A stretch of 22,283 nucleotides of DNA from Leptospira sp. (GTDB lineage Bacteria > Spirochaetota > Leptospiria > Leptospirales > Leptospiraceae). The notes under the pieces were generated by a model that worked only from the letters and a program-made list of their open reading frames with translations, searched no databases and was not told the DNA's origin. The translations under genes and the position numbers were made by a program. Numbering within the stretch: the first letter of the stretch is position 1; each line of letters opens with the position of its first letter. Shown in pieces: positions 1 through 7,890 of the stretch. The stretch is from NCBI GenBank assembly GCA_016742255.1, contig JACVCB010000041.1:1-22283 (forward strand). Direction: 5' to 3'.

Positions 1-460
1 GGGATATAGTGCAACCTTGGCCGAACCTGCTTTATCAGCGTTAGGGAATGCAGTTGAAGAAACAACAGTTGGAACGTTTCGAAAATCCTTACTCATCCAA
101 TCTGTGGCAATTGGTGTTGGTTTTGGTACATTAACTGGTATTTTAAAAATTGTATTGGAGATTCCGCTGATTTGGATTTTAGTTCCAATCTACATTCTTT
201 TATTAATATTAAATACGATTAGTAAATCAGAATTTATCGAAATTGCTTGGGATAGTGCAGGTGTTACAACTGGCCCGATCACAGTCCCACTTATCATTGC
301 AATGGGTCTTGGAATTGGAAATCAACTGGGAACAATTGATGGATTTGGCATTTTAGCATGTGCCTCAGCATTTCCGATCTTATCGGTACTCATTATGGGT
401 ATCATCGTAGAAAACTCACGTAAACTATCATTAAATGATTCAGAATCAAAAGCAAAATAA
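1..460 (+). CDS. DUF1538 family membrane protein, C-terminal part (5' end outside window)
   Basis: The reading frame is open from the first bases (reading GYSATLAEPALSALG) to a TAA at 458-460, so the gene begins upstream of the window. About 150 residues are visible. There are roughly four hydrophobic segments, near the stretches LLIQSVAIGVGFGTLTGIL, IPLIWILVPIYILLLIL, VPLIIAMGLGIG and ILACASAFPILSVLIMGII, followed by a short polar tail. The motif ATLAEPAL and the phrase DSAGVTTGPITVPL resemble DUF1538 integral membrane proteins, whose function is not established and which are suspected of transport. The TTG at 17 is inside the domain and is unlikely to be the real start. A PII-like gene follows after 4 nt, probably in the same transcript, which suggests a membrane protein controlled by a small-molecule sensor. 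The family call is from remembered motifs and is fairly secure. The function is unknown. Confidence 0.75.
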   Translation, partial: GYSATLAEPALSALGNAVEETTVGTFRKSLLIQSVAIGVGFGTLTGILKIVLEIPLIWILVPIYILLLILNTISKSEFIEIAWDSAGVTTGPITVPLIIAMGLGIGNQLGTIDGFGILACASAFPILSVLIMGIIVENSRKLSLNDSESKAK

Positions 461-464
461 GATC

Positions 465-1583
465 ATGAAACGTAAAACTTCAAGAATCACAACAATAGTT
501 CATAGGGACCTAACAGAATCAGTTGTCACAACGCTAAAAAACCAAGGTGTCTTATACTATCAAATTGAACCTGGTAGATACCCTGTTCTTGCTAAACGAG
601 GATTATGGTTTTTTGAATTTTACCAAAATCATGCCATCATCGATATGCCAGTTTCTATCTTGGAAATTATATGCGAAGAAAGTTCAGAAAATTTTTTAAT
701 ATCAATGATACGAGATGCTGCTGAATTAAATATACCTGGTCATGGAAGTGTTTATTCCGAATCCATCGACCTCATTTCGGCCAACCATCATTTTTACATT
801 CATACTTCAAAAGAAATTAAAAAACCAATTGGATTCACTGGGCTTACTGGAATCTTTTGTGTTTTACCAAGAGGATCTGCTGAACCTATCGCTAGATTGG
901 TTTTACAAAATGGGATTGCTGTTCCTACCATCAGTTATGGTACAGGAACTGGGTTACGAGACCGATTGGGATTACTTCGGATTACAATCCCAAAAGAAAA
1001 GGAAATCCTTAAACTCATCGTACACTCATCCGATATCGAACATGTATTAGATTTTCTGATCGAAGTCGGTCGTTTGGATTTACCTGGCAGGGGCTTCATT
1101 TTTGAATTCCCTGTTGGTCATGGATTACTCAATACAAAGGTGAGTTTAGAAGGACCAAAACAAGCCGCGAGTATGGACCAAATTATATCCGCATTGGATC
1201 AGTTATACGGGAATATGGAGTGGAGAAAAAAATCGAATCAATTTAGAATTTCTCTTCGACATAGAAACTATTTTGAGGGAGTAAACCTTGTTTTGAATTG
1301 TAAAGAAGAATCGATGGAATTTGTAACAAGTGCTCTGCGAAAAGTGGGAGTCACAAGTTCTACAATTTCACTGAAACGTATGGCACATACAGGAAATTCA
1401 GAAAGTATTTTTACTCCAGCAAGAGAAGTTGCGAATTTACTCATCCCTAAAAAAAACTTACCCGAAGTCATTGAAGTCTTAAATGAATTAGAATTTTTTG
1501 ATGAAAAATTTGAAGGAATCGCGTATACAATGGAAATCCCAAGAGCCTTCTCATACCAATCGAAAAAGTCGAACAAAAAGTAA
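465..1583 (+). CDS. Protein with three tandem PII (GlnB)-like domains, partner of DUF1538
   Basis: This protein has 372 residues if it starts at ATG 465. An in-frame ATG at 435 lies inside the DUF1538 gene and has no ribosome site, so 465 is preferred. Three segments of about 100 residues share a pattern: a beta strand, a helix ending in a glycine-containing turn (NQGVLYYQI, QNGIAVPTI, RKVGVTSST), a variable loop, then a strand-helix with a closing motif (ELNIPGHGSVY, RLDLPGRGFIF, and a weaker EFFDEKFEGIAYT). This resembles the ferredoxin-like fold and T-loop/C-terminal layout of PII proteins. The middle copy, with a glycine-rich YGTGTGLRDRLG loop, is closest to the classical form. PII proteins bind nucleotides or metabolites and gate membrane transporters. 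The adjacent DUF1538 gene is the obvious candidate partner. There is no signal peptide or membrane helix, so it is probably cytoplasmic. The fold and role are inferred; the repeats are seen in the sequence. Confidence 0.65.
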   Translation: MKRKTSRITTIVHRDLTESVVTTLKNQGVLYYQIEPGRYPVLAKRGLWFFEFYQNHAIIDMPVSILEIICEESSENFLISMIRDAAELNIPGHGSVYSESIDLISANHHFYIHTSKEIKKPIGFTGLTGIFCVLPRGSAEPIARLVLQNGIAVPTISYGTGTGLRDRLGLLRITIPKEKEILKLIVHSSDIEHVLDFLIEVGRLDLPGRGFIFEFPVGHGLLNTKVSLEGPKQAASMDQIISALDQLYGNMEWRKKSNQFRISLRHRNYFEGVNLVLNCKEESMEFVTSALRKVGVTSSTISLKRMAHTGNSESIFTPAREVANLLIPKKNLPEVIEVLNELEFFDEKFEGIAYTMEIPRAFSYQSKKSNKK

Positions 1584-1630
1584 GAAATCAATCAATGGTG
1601 AAATTGGTCCGAGATTTGATGAGAAATCAC

Positions 1631-1661
1631 TCCACTTGAGATATAAGGTACCCCAAGTGGA
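1631..1661. terminator. Inverted repeat between convergent genes, possible bidirectional terminator
   Basis: TCCACTTG at 1631-1638 pairs perfectly with CAAGTGGA at 1654-1661 around a 15-base loop. It lies between the stops of the PII-like gene (+) and fabG (-). Neither side has an immediate T-run (one appears about 15 bases later on the plus side), so intrinsic termination is only a possibility. Confidence 0.4.
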
Positions 1662-1679
1662 TGGAATGAATCCTTCTTT

Positions 1680-2441
1680 TTAGTGACCGCCACCTGGTAA
1701 AAATCCACCACCATTGATATCAAGGATGTGACCTGTGATAAAGGAAGATGCATCCGAAGCAAGGAAGGCAATTCCATTTGCGATGTCTTCAGGAAGACCA
1801 GCACGTTTTAATGGAATCGCTTGAACCATACCATGTCTGATGTTTTCTGGAATCGCTTCTGTCATTTCTGTTGCAATGAAACCTGGAGCAATTGCGTTAC
1901 AACGAACTTTTCTAGATGCCATCTCAAGAGCCACAGCTTTTGTAAAACCAATCACACCAGCTTTTGATGCGGAGTAATTTGTTTGTCCAATGTTTCCGTT
2001 TTCACCAGAGATAGAAGATAAGTTAATGATAGATCCACCATTTTCTTGTTTCATCATCACTTTGATCGCTGCTTGCGTACAGAGATACGTTCCTGTGAGG
2101 TTCACAGCGATGACCGCGTCCCACTGCTCTTTTTTCATTCTCATAAGGAGTGTATCACGAGTGATTCCAGCGTTGTTCACAAGGATGTCAACAGATCCAA
2201 ATTCTTTTTTTGCTGTATCAATTAGTTTTTGAGCGTCTTCTTCCACAGATACGTTGGCAACGACAGCAATCGCCTTGTAACCTTTGGATTTGAGTTCTTC
2301 CGCAGTTGCATTGGTTGCTTCCGGGTTCATATCTGCGACAACGATGTTTGCACCTAGAGATGCAAGTTTCAAACAAGTTGCCTTTCCGATTCCTCTTGCA
2401 CCACCTGTTACAATGGCTGTTTTCCCTGATAAACTGATCAT
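1680..2441 (-). CDS. fabG: 3-oxoacyl-[acyl-carrier-protein] reductase (FabG)
   Basis: This is a 253-residue short-chain dehydrogenase that would carry out the NADPH-dependent reduction of 3-oxoacyl-ACP in fatty acid elongation. Visible motifs are the TGGARGIG cofactor loop at residues 12-19, NNAG at about 89-92, N114 in VNLTG, and the catalytic S143, Y156 and K160 (NYSASKAG). The PGFIATEM stretch is typical of FabG. The start at 2441 is chosen because GAGGAA lies 6 bases upstream (2448-2453). A longer frame to 2516 would add 25 residues with no ribosome site. FabG-type SDRs are easily confused with acetoacetyl-CoA reductase (PhaB) or other SDRs, but the upstream plsX and rpmF support a fatty acid role. 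A 166-base gap separates it from plsX, so it may have its own promoter. No acpP, fabD or fabH follows it. Confidence 0.85.
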   Translation of the reverse strand: MISLSGKTAIVTGGARGIGKATCLKLASLGANIVVADMNPEATNATAEELKSKGYKAIAVVANVSVEEDAQKLIDTAKKEFGSVDILVNNAGITRDTLLMRMKKEQWDAVIAVNLTGTYLCTQAAIKVMMKQENGGSIINLSSISGENGNIGQTNYSASKAGVIGFTKAVALEMASRKVRCNAIAPGFIATEMTEAIPENIRHGMVQAIPLKRAGLPEDIANGIAFLASDASSFITGHILDINGGGFLPGGGH

Positions 2442-2607
2442 TTTTTGTTCCTCTTTTTTTCTAATTCCTAAACAATTTACTAAACAAATCAAATAAATGA
2501 AAACAAATGCTTTCAAAACCTCATCGTCAATCCACCTAACGTTTGCTTCAAGGTGTATCTACATACGCATTCAAAACTCTCGATTCAATGAGATTTCTTC
2601 TATCGAT

Positions 2608-3630
2608 TTAGTGAGAATCTCCTAAAATATTTTTGTATTCTCCCAATCGTTCACGTATCCTTTCGTTGATTCCATGTTTGGCGCACTCAGAGATCACTCT
2701 CACTGCATTTTTTACAGCAAGTGCATTGGAAGAACCATGTCCAATCATACAAATTCCTTCCACACCAAGTAAAAGTGCGCCTCCATATTCAGCGTAATCT
2801 AAACGTTTTTTCACTGCTGTGAAAGTGGATTTTAAAAGAAGTGCACCAGTTTGGGCAAGACTTGATTGTCTGATCGAATTTCGTAAGACATTAAAAATCG
2901 ATTTTGCAAGGCCTTCAGTGGCTTTTAGGACAATGTTTCCAATAAAACCATCACATACGACAACATCTACTTCTCTTCCACTGCCATACAAATCACGGCC
3001 TTCCACATTTCCGACAAAGTTAAAGGGAATTTTTTTTAGGAGATCAAAGGTTTTGACAGAAACAGTATTTCCTTTTTTATCTTCTTCCCCATTCGATAGG
3101 ATTCCGACTTTGGGACTTTTGATACCAAAGAGTTCCTTTGCATAAATTTCACCCATGACGGCAAATTGTGCCAAGTATTCTGGTTTGCAGTCAACATTCG
3201 CACCAGCGTCTAACAGAAGTACGGGGGGACCTTCCTCTCTAGGAATATGTGCAGCAATGGGAGGTCGTAAAACGCCAGGTAGGCGACCGAGGTGTAATAA
3301 TGCAGCAGCCATAGTAGCGCCAGTGTTTCCCGGAGAAAACACACCGATACATTCTTTGTCTGCTACTAAACGAACTGCTTTTACTACGGAAGAATCCTCC
3401 ATAGCGCGGACTGCTATGGATGGAGAATCATTCATACCGATGATCTCAGTAGAATGTATGACACGGATTTTTTCTGTGTCATAATCGAATTTTAACAGGA
3501 TATCAAGTAACTCTTGTTCATCGCCAACGAGCGAAACAGACAGTCCGAATTCTCGTACTGCCAGTACCGCGCCCTCGACGATACCTTCAGGGCCGTAATC
3601 TCCGCTCATCGCGTCCACGGCGACCCACAT
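2608..3630 (-). CDS. plsX: Phosphate acyltransferase PlsX
   Basis: This 340-residue protein would convert acyl-ACP to acyl-phosphate, the substrate of the PlsY glycerol-3-phosphate acyltransferase at the start of phospholipid synthesis. The N-terminal [14 protein letters not shown] matches the family signature (usually DAMGGDxxP). [49 protein letters not shown] and [18 protein letters not shown] are also characteristic. The length is normal for the family. The protein is peripheral, with no clear membrane helix. Its ATG lies 5 bases beyond the rpmF stop, and its ribosome site would sit in the end of rpmF, so the two are probably co-transcribed and translationally coupled. The rpmF-plsX pairing is widespread in bacteria. 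Confidence 0.95.
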   Translation of the reverse strand: MWVAVDAMSGDYGPEGIVEGAVLAVREFGLSVSLVGDEQELLDILLKFDYDTEKIRVIHSTEIIGMNDSPSIAVRAMEDSSVVKAVRLVADKECIGVFSPGNTGATMAAALLHLGRLPGVLRPPIAAHIPREEGPPVLLLDAGANVDCKPEYLAQFAVMGEIYAKELFGIKSPKVGILSNGEEDKKGNTVSVKTFDLLKKIPFNFVGNVEGRDLYGSGREVDVVVCDGFIGNIVLKATEGLAKSIFNVLRNSIRQSSLAQTGALLLKSTFTAVKKRLDYAEYGGALLLGVEGICMIGHGSSNALAVKNAVRVISECAKHGINERIRERLGEYKNILGDSH

Positions 3631-3635
3631 GACGG

Positions 3636-3836
3636 TTAGTTATCTTCGGTCGTTTTTTTAACTTTTTGAGCGACTACGAGTTTACCCTTATAAAAACCGC
3701 AATAAGGGCATACACGGTGGGAAAGAACAAATGATCCACAATTGGAACACGGGTTTAAGTTAGGTTTGCCAATCGCGTGATGGGCTCTTTTTGTTCTAAC
3801 TTTCGATTTTGATTTACGTCTCTTTGGGACTGCCAT
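3636..3836 (-). CDS. rpmF: 50S ribosomal protein L32
   Basis: This is a 66-residue basic protein beginning [20 protein letters not shown], the standard L32 N-terminus. It is the zinc-ribbon form, with cysteine pairs C30-x2-C33 and C43-x2-C46. The ribosome site AGAGGAT lies about 4 bases before ATG 3836. A perfect TATAAT box lies just upstream (3853-3858), so the rpmF-plsX pair may have its own start site inside the larger minus-strand run. L32 is a large-subunit protein. The cysteine-bearing form depends on zinc. No cysteine-less paralogue is seen here. Confidence 0.96.
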   Translation of the reverse strand: MAVPKRRKSKSKVRTKRAHHAIGKPNLNPCSNCGSFVLSHRVCPYCGFYKGKLVVAQKVKKTTEDN

Positions 3837-3852
3837 GGCTATCCTCTATGGA

Positions 3853-3858
3853 ATTATA
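3853..3858 (-). promoter_or_regulatory. Candidate -10 box for rpmF-plsX
   Basis: The minus strand reads TATAAT here, 16 bases before the rpmF ATG. The best upstream hexamer is only TTTCCA, at a long 19-base spacing, so the -35 is poor. A start from this box would give a leader of only about 10 bases containing the AGAGGAT ribosome site. Confidence 0.4.
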
Positions 3859-3903
3859 ACTGGTTTTTACTATGTTTTGGAAATCCGATGTGAAAACAAT
3901 ATT

Positions 3904-4518
3904 TTAATTTTCTAGGCTCTCGATAAGAGACCGTAATTCGGCGTGTTTGTGATAAAAAGAGGAACGATTGCTGACCAAACGGGCTGTACTATACAAAATG
4001 GACTCAAATTCTTTCAGTCCGTTGGCTTTTAAGGTGCCCCCAGTTGATACTAGGTCGACGATACAATCGGAAAGTCCTACAATGGGAGCAAGTTCAATCG
4101 AACCATAAAGTTTGATGATTTCGCAAGAAATACCTTTGGAAAAAAAATATTCGCGAGTGAGGTTCGGGTATTTGGTTGCCACTCGCACTTTGGAACGTTT
4201 GGCAAAAAGATCAAAGTCAGGGAAAGAGGCAAGAGATAACCTACAGGCACCTAATTTGAGGTCCACAGGAGCAATTAAGTCAAAACCACCTTCTCTGAGT
4301 ATGTCCCAACCAACAATCCCCGCATCCGCTGCGGCTTCTTCCACATATGTGCAGACATCCTGTGATCTAACAAATAATAAACGGATTCTTTTGTCTTCAG
4401 AGACGTAGGTGAGTTCTTTAGAACCCTCAGATGGCAGGTTTTTTAGCCATCCTTTGGATTTCAAAAGAAGAGCAGTTTCTTCGGCAAGCCTACCTTTCGG
4501 GAGAGCCAAAGTTAACAT
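3904..4518 (-). CDS. hisG: ATP phosphoribosyltransferase, short form (HisG-S)
   Basis: At 204 residues this is the short catalytic form of the first enzyme of histidine synthesis, joining ATP and PRPP. The N-terminus [11 protein letters not shown] and the PRPP-binding loop [18 protein letters not shown] (about 151-168) are clear, as are [21 protein letters not shown] and [10 protein letters not shown]. The roughly 80-residue C-terminal regulatory domain of the long form is absent. Known short forms work only with the HisRS-like subunit HisZ, which is not in this window. The gene is 3 bases downstream of the TPR gene and is therefore likely in the cmk-rpsA-TPR transcript. This is an unusual place for a histidine gene and no other his gene is near it. 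Confidence 0.93.
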   Translation of the reverse strand: MLTLALPKGRLAEETALLLKSKGWLKNLPSEGSKELTYVSEDKRIRLLFVRSQDVCTYVEEAAADAGIVGWDILREGGFDLIAPVDLKLGACRLSLASFPDFDLFAKRSKVRVATKYPNLTREYFFSKGISCEIIKLYGSIELAPIVGLSDCIVDLVSTGGTLKANGLKEFESILYSTARLVSNRSSFYHKHAELRSLIESLEN

Positions 4519-4521
4519 AGG

Positions 4522-5268
4522 TTAGTTTTTCCCGAGTTTAAGGAGTAAATAACTTGCAAGGAGTTTTACATCTTCGCCAGATTCTGCACCATCAAGTTTG
4601 AGTGCTTTTTCTAGGAATTGTTTTGCACCTTGCTTGTCTCCAGTAAGATACGACAATCGACCTGCTTGGTAATAAGACCATGCTTTAAACCCATTGAGTT
4701 CACGAGCAGGTTCTACTACAGTTGCAGCGATTTTATAATTTTCTAAAGACTTTGCGTTGTTTTTTTCCCGTTCCCGGTAGTTACCAGCAGTATAGAAATA
4801 GAGTGCTTTGATTTCTTTAGGAGTGTCGATTTTTTTTGCCGCATCTTCTAAGTAAGATGCTGCTTTCCCAAACTCACCTTTCTCAGCATACAATTTTGAG
4901 AGGTCTTTCCAAACTCGAAGTTCCATTCTACCGGTACTTTGGTTTTGTAAAAATACTTCTAAACTTTGGATTTGCGCATCCAAACTAACATTTGCTTTTT
5001 GGTGTGTGAGTTTAAGGTCTTCTAAGGTTACCGTTTCTTTTTCAAAAAGATATTGTCTGTATTCAAAAAAGCCAATCACACCAGCTAACACAATGATAGC
5101 AGATGCTAGGCTAATAAAAACAGACTTACGATTTTTAGATAAAAAATGAGTGAACTTTAAAAATACAAGTTCCGCTTTTGAACCTTCAAAATCAGCGAAC
5201 TCATCCTTTTCGATGAGTTCGGCTTGTTTTTTTTGTTCGATGATGTTCTTCTTATGAAACTTATCCAT
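4522..5268 (-). CDS. Membrane-anchored TPR protein (YfgM-like layout)
   Basis: This 248-residue protein has a charged N-terminal region (1-48), a single hydrophobic helix at about 50-69 (FISLASAIIVLAGVIGFFEY) and a helical tail with tetratricopeptide-like repeats (for example LSKLYAEKGEFGKAASYLEDA, YYQAGRLSYLTGDKQGAKQF, FLEKALKLDG). The arrangement suggests a single-pass inner membrane protein with the repeats outside the cytoplasm, as in YfgM/ancillary SecYEG-type proteins. The resemblance is in architecture only, and the true function is not recognised. It starts 4 bases after the rpsA stop and ends 3 bases before hisG, so it belongs to that transcript. A role near translation or secretion is inferred from the neighbours alone. 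Confidence 0.8.
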   Translation of the reverse strand: MDKFHKKNIIEQKKQAELIEKDEFADFEGSKAELVFLKFTHFLSKNRKSVFISLASAIIVLAGVIGFFEYRQYLFEKETVTLEDLKLTHQKANVSLDAQIQSLEVFLQNQSTGRMELRVWKDLSKLYAEKGEFGKAASYLEDAAKKIDTPKEIKALYFYTAGNYREREKNNAKSLENYKIAATVVEPARELNGFKAWSYYQAGRLSYLTGDKQGAKQFLEKALKLDGAESGEDVKLLASYLLLKLGKN

Positions 5269-5272
5269 GGAC

Positions 5273-6973
5273 CTATCGGTTTTGGTTTAAATTCATAAAA
5301 GATCCGATGGATTCACGAGAAGGTTGGTTGTCTTCCTTCATGTATTTAGCCATCTCTTCTCTTTCTACAGCTTTATCAAAGTCTTTGATAGAGAGGGAAA
5401 TCTTTTTGTTGTTAGGTTCAATTTTTACCACAACAGTGCGAACAGAATCACCTACTTTGTAAAGGTCTTCTAACTTGATGTTACGACCATCTGGGATTTC
5501 AGAAATGTGAACAAGGCCTTCATAACCAGGTTCTACTTCCACAAACACCCCAAAACTAACGATGGATTTCACACGACCTTCTACAAGAGTACCTGGTGGG
5601 TATTTTTTGCGAAGTGCTTCGTATGGGTGTTCAGAGAGTTGTTTTAATCCACAGCTAATGCGTTGTGCATCTAAGTTGACATCTAGGATTTTGTATTGAA
5701 CCGATTGGCCTTTCTTAAGGAGGTTTAGTGGGTTCTTTTCTTTTTCATCCCAAGTGATATCAGAAATGTGAATGAGTCCTTCGATTCCACTTTCTACTTC
5801 TACGAAGGCACCGTATTTTGTGATCCCAGTGATTTTACCTTCGAGAACATTTCCTGCACGAACGTTCGCAGAAAGAGCTTCCCAAGGGTTAGGTAGGAGT
5901 TGTTTGAGTCCGAGAGACAAACGTCTTGCTTCGAAATCAATGTCTAAAATTTCAGAGTCAACTTCTTGGCCTTTTTTCAAAACATCTTTTGGATGTGGTG
6001 GTTTTTTAGCCCAAGAAAGTTCGGTTGTATGGATCAGACCTTCTAAACCTTCTTTGAGTTCTACGAAAGCTCCGAAGTTGGTAAGAGAAGTAACGATTCC
6101 TCGCACCACCATGCCTTTTTCGAGTTCTTTTTTCGCCCAAGCCCATGGATCTTCATACAACTGTTTGATGCCAAGGGAAAGTTTATTGTTTTCCTTATCA
6201 ATTTCAAGGACAATCACTTCTACTTCTGCACCGATGTTGAAGTATTGTTTGAAAGGAGCAAATTTTTTATAAGAGATATCGTTCTGGCGTAGGAGTCCAA
6301 CTACATCGTAAACAGAAAGGAAAACACCAAAGTTGGCAATTTTTACAACCTTTCCTGTTACCTTGTCTCCCACTTTCACTTTACCAAGGAGTTCTTCCCA
6401 CTTTTCGCCGTTGATTTCGTCGAGAAGGGTTTTACGAGACACAACACCTGTTCTCGTTTTTTCATTGAGTTCGATGATTTTGAATGAAAACTCTTTTCCA
6501 CCTTCAGTGGATTCTTTAAAACGAACCCCTACGTGAGAAGCTGGTAGGAATAATTGAATCCCTTCACTTTCTACGAGGTAACCTTTATTTTTCACTTCAC
6601 CGACAATTTTGCCAGAAAGTGGGTATCCGTTTTGGCTTGCATCTTTGATGGTTTCCCAACCAACTCTTTGGTCCGCTTCTTTTTTGGAGAGGACACAATA
6701 TCCATCGACCCGTTTTTTGATGATCGCACTGACTTTCTCACCACGTTTTGGCGTTTCAGAGAAGTCTTCACGAGAAACACGAGCTTCTAATTTTTCTCCA
6801 ATATCAAGGAAAACAGTGTCACCGATGACATCGACTACAGTCCCTTCAATCAGGGTGCCTTTTCCTGCGGAGTTCTCTTGTTCTTGTGCTTGTGACTGCG
6901 ATTCCCACTTCTCTAATAATTCGCCGAAGGAAGTGGTCTCATTTTTGGGGGAGGATGGGTTGGTTGAATTCAA
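5273..6973 (-). CDS. rpsA: 30S ribosomal protein S1
   Basis: This 566-residue protein has six S1 RNA-binding domains. The first two are divergent (about 37-105 and 113-180). The last four are well conserved, each opening with G-x-V-x-G-x-V and the core (N/S)(F/Y)G(A/V)FV and ending in the family phrase LSLGxKQL or ISLSIKDF. Copies containing [20 protein letters not shown] and GLVHISEI are nearly uniform. Six domains and this length match the S1 of Gram-negative-type bacteria, which brings weakly structured mRNAs to the 30S subunit. The gene starts 20 bases after cmk, a very common pairing. No strong Shine-Dalgarno precedes its ATG, as is often the case for rpsA. Confidence 0.95.
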   Translation of the reverse strand: MNSTNPSSPKNETTSFGELLEKWESQSQAQEQENSAGKGTLIEGTVVDVIGDTVFLDIGEKLEARVSREDFSETPKRGEKVSAIIKKRVDGYCVLSKKEADQRVGWETIKDASQNGYPLSGKIVGEVKNKGYLVESEGIQLFLPASHVGVRFKESTEGGKEFSFKIIELNEKTRTGVVSRKTLLDEINGEKWEELLGKVKVGDKVTGKVVKIANFGVFLSVYDVVGLLRQNDISYKKFAPFKQYFNIGAEVEVIVLEIDKENNKLSLGIKQLYEDPWAWAKKELEKGMVVRGIVTSLTNFGAFVELKEGLEGLIHTTELSWAKKPPHPKDVLKKGQEVDSEILDIDFEARRLSLGLKQLLPNPWEALSANVRAGNVLEGKITGITKYGAFVEVESGIEGLIHISDITWDEKEKNPLNLLKKGQSVQYKILDVNLDAQRISCGLKQLSEHPYEALRKKYPPGTLVEGRVKSIVSFGVFVEVEPGYEGLVHISEIPDGRNIKLEDLYKVGDSVRTVVVKIEPNNKKISLSIKDFDKAVEREEMAKYMKEDNQPSRESIGSFMNLNQNR

Positions 6974-6993
6974 TGGTTACCGGGATACAAAAC

Positions 6994-7746
6994 TTAGATT
7001 TGCCCAGAGGGTGAAACCTTGGACAGGATAGTATTTAGGACAGTTTCTGTGTCGAGGGTGCTCGTGTCAATCAGGATTGCGTCGGAAGCTTGTTTCAGCG
7101 GAGCGACAGTACGGGTAGTGTCACTTTCGTCCCTAGCCACAATTTCCTCTTTGATGTGGTTTAGGTCAGCTTTGAAGCCCTTAGCTACTAATTCATCGTA
7201 TCGGCGTTTGGCCCTGACTTCCACAGAGGCAGTGAGAAAAAATTTAAATTTGGACTTCGGGAACACTTCGGTCCCTATGTCCCTACCATCCATCACGAGT
7301 TTGTGAGTCCTGGCAAATTCTCGGATATGGCGGTTTAAGATTTCCCGAAAGGCACGCCTTGGAGCAATGTAACGGATTTTTTTTGTGATCTCTGGGTCAC
7401 GGATTTCGTGGCTTATGTCTCTTTCACCGAGGAACATGATGTTTTCGCCTTGGGAAGAGAGTTCACAATGTACGGGGATTTTGGAAACGGAGAATCCAAA
7501 TTCTGCCTCGTCCTTTTCTAAAAGGGAAGCATCAGCAAGTTTTTCGGTGTAAAACGGAAATTTAGATTCATCTTCACCAGTCGTTTGGAATTTTTCCCAA
7601 ATAGCAAAGGTTAACGCACGGTAAAATGCCCCTGAATCTAAGTAATGGTATCCCAATTTGGTGGCGATCATTCGGGCAAGAGTACTTTTTCCGGAACCTG
7701 CTGGCCCATCAATCGCGATTACATTTTCAATCGATTGTAAACTCAT
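6994..7746 (-). CDS. cmk: Cytidylate kinase
   Basis: This 250-residue P-loop kinase phosphorylates CMP and dCMP with ATP. The Walker A sequence GPAGSGKST is at residues 14-22. YHYLDSGAFYRA, the CMP-binding VMDGRDIGTEVFP, the lid-region RRYDEL and ARDESDTTRTVAPL are typical. It is slightly longer than the E. coli enzyme (about 227 residues) because of the central insertion. It heads the minus-strand run cmk-rpsA-TPR-hisG, and it diverges from the histidine kinase gene across 144 bases. In many bacteria aroA lies directly upstream of cmk; here aroA is about 6 kb away. Confidence 0.95.
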   Translation of the reverse strand: MSLQSIENVIAIDGPAGSGKSTLARMIATKLGYHYLDSGAFYRALTFAIWEKFQTTGEDESKFPFYTEKLADASLLEKDEAEFGFSVSKIPVHCELSSQGENIMFLGERDISHEIRDPEITKKIRYIAPRRAFREILNRHIREFARTHKLVMDGRDIGTEVFPKSKFKFFLTASVEVRAKRRYDELVAKGFKADLNHIKEEIVARDESDTTRTVAPLKQASDAILIDTSTLDTETVLNTILSKVSPSGQI

Positions 7747-7878
7747 AAGTAGATAGGCAAATTCTAAGAATGGATTTGATTTCGTCTAGAGGAATTCTTC
7801 TGCCTGAACATAGGCTAACCAAGAGTATACGTATTAAGATTGACATGTTTTTTTTCGTCAGAAGGATCATGGGCAAAA

Positions 7879-7885
7879 GGTGGAG
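7879..7885 (+). promoter_or_regulatory. Ribosome binding site setting the GTG start of the histidine kinase
   Basis: GGTGGAG lies 5 bases before GTG 7891 and supports it over the in-frame TTG at 7840, which has no ribosome site. Confidence 0.65.
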
Positions 7886-7890
7886 TTTTC

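Noticed and set aside
435..464. Start of the PII-like gene at 435, overlapping DUF1538
   Set aside because: There is no ribosome site, and the extra residues MIQNQKQNKI are the out-of-frame reading of the DUF1538 tail; ATG 465 is a simpler start.
2442..2516. N-terminal extension of FabG with a hydrophobic leader
   Set aside because: It would add a membrane-like segment unknown for FabG; the GAGGAA site supports the start at 2441.
5772..6272. A 166-codon plus-strand open frame opposite rpsA
   Set aside because: It is antisense to the conserved repeats of S1, which explains its length; it has no ribosome site and its low-complexity serine-rich product matches no family.
6609..7031. A 140-codon plus-strand open frame across the rpsA start
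   Set aside because: It is an antisense shadow of rpsA and of the end of cmk, with no start signal.
7840..7868. TTGACA at 7840 as the -35 of a kinase promoter
   Set aside because: The hexamer is perfect, but at 17 bases the partner reads AGGATC and nearby options are no better, so a promoter is not supported.
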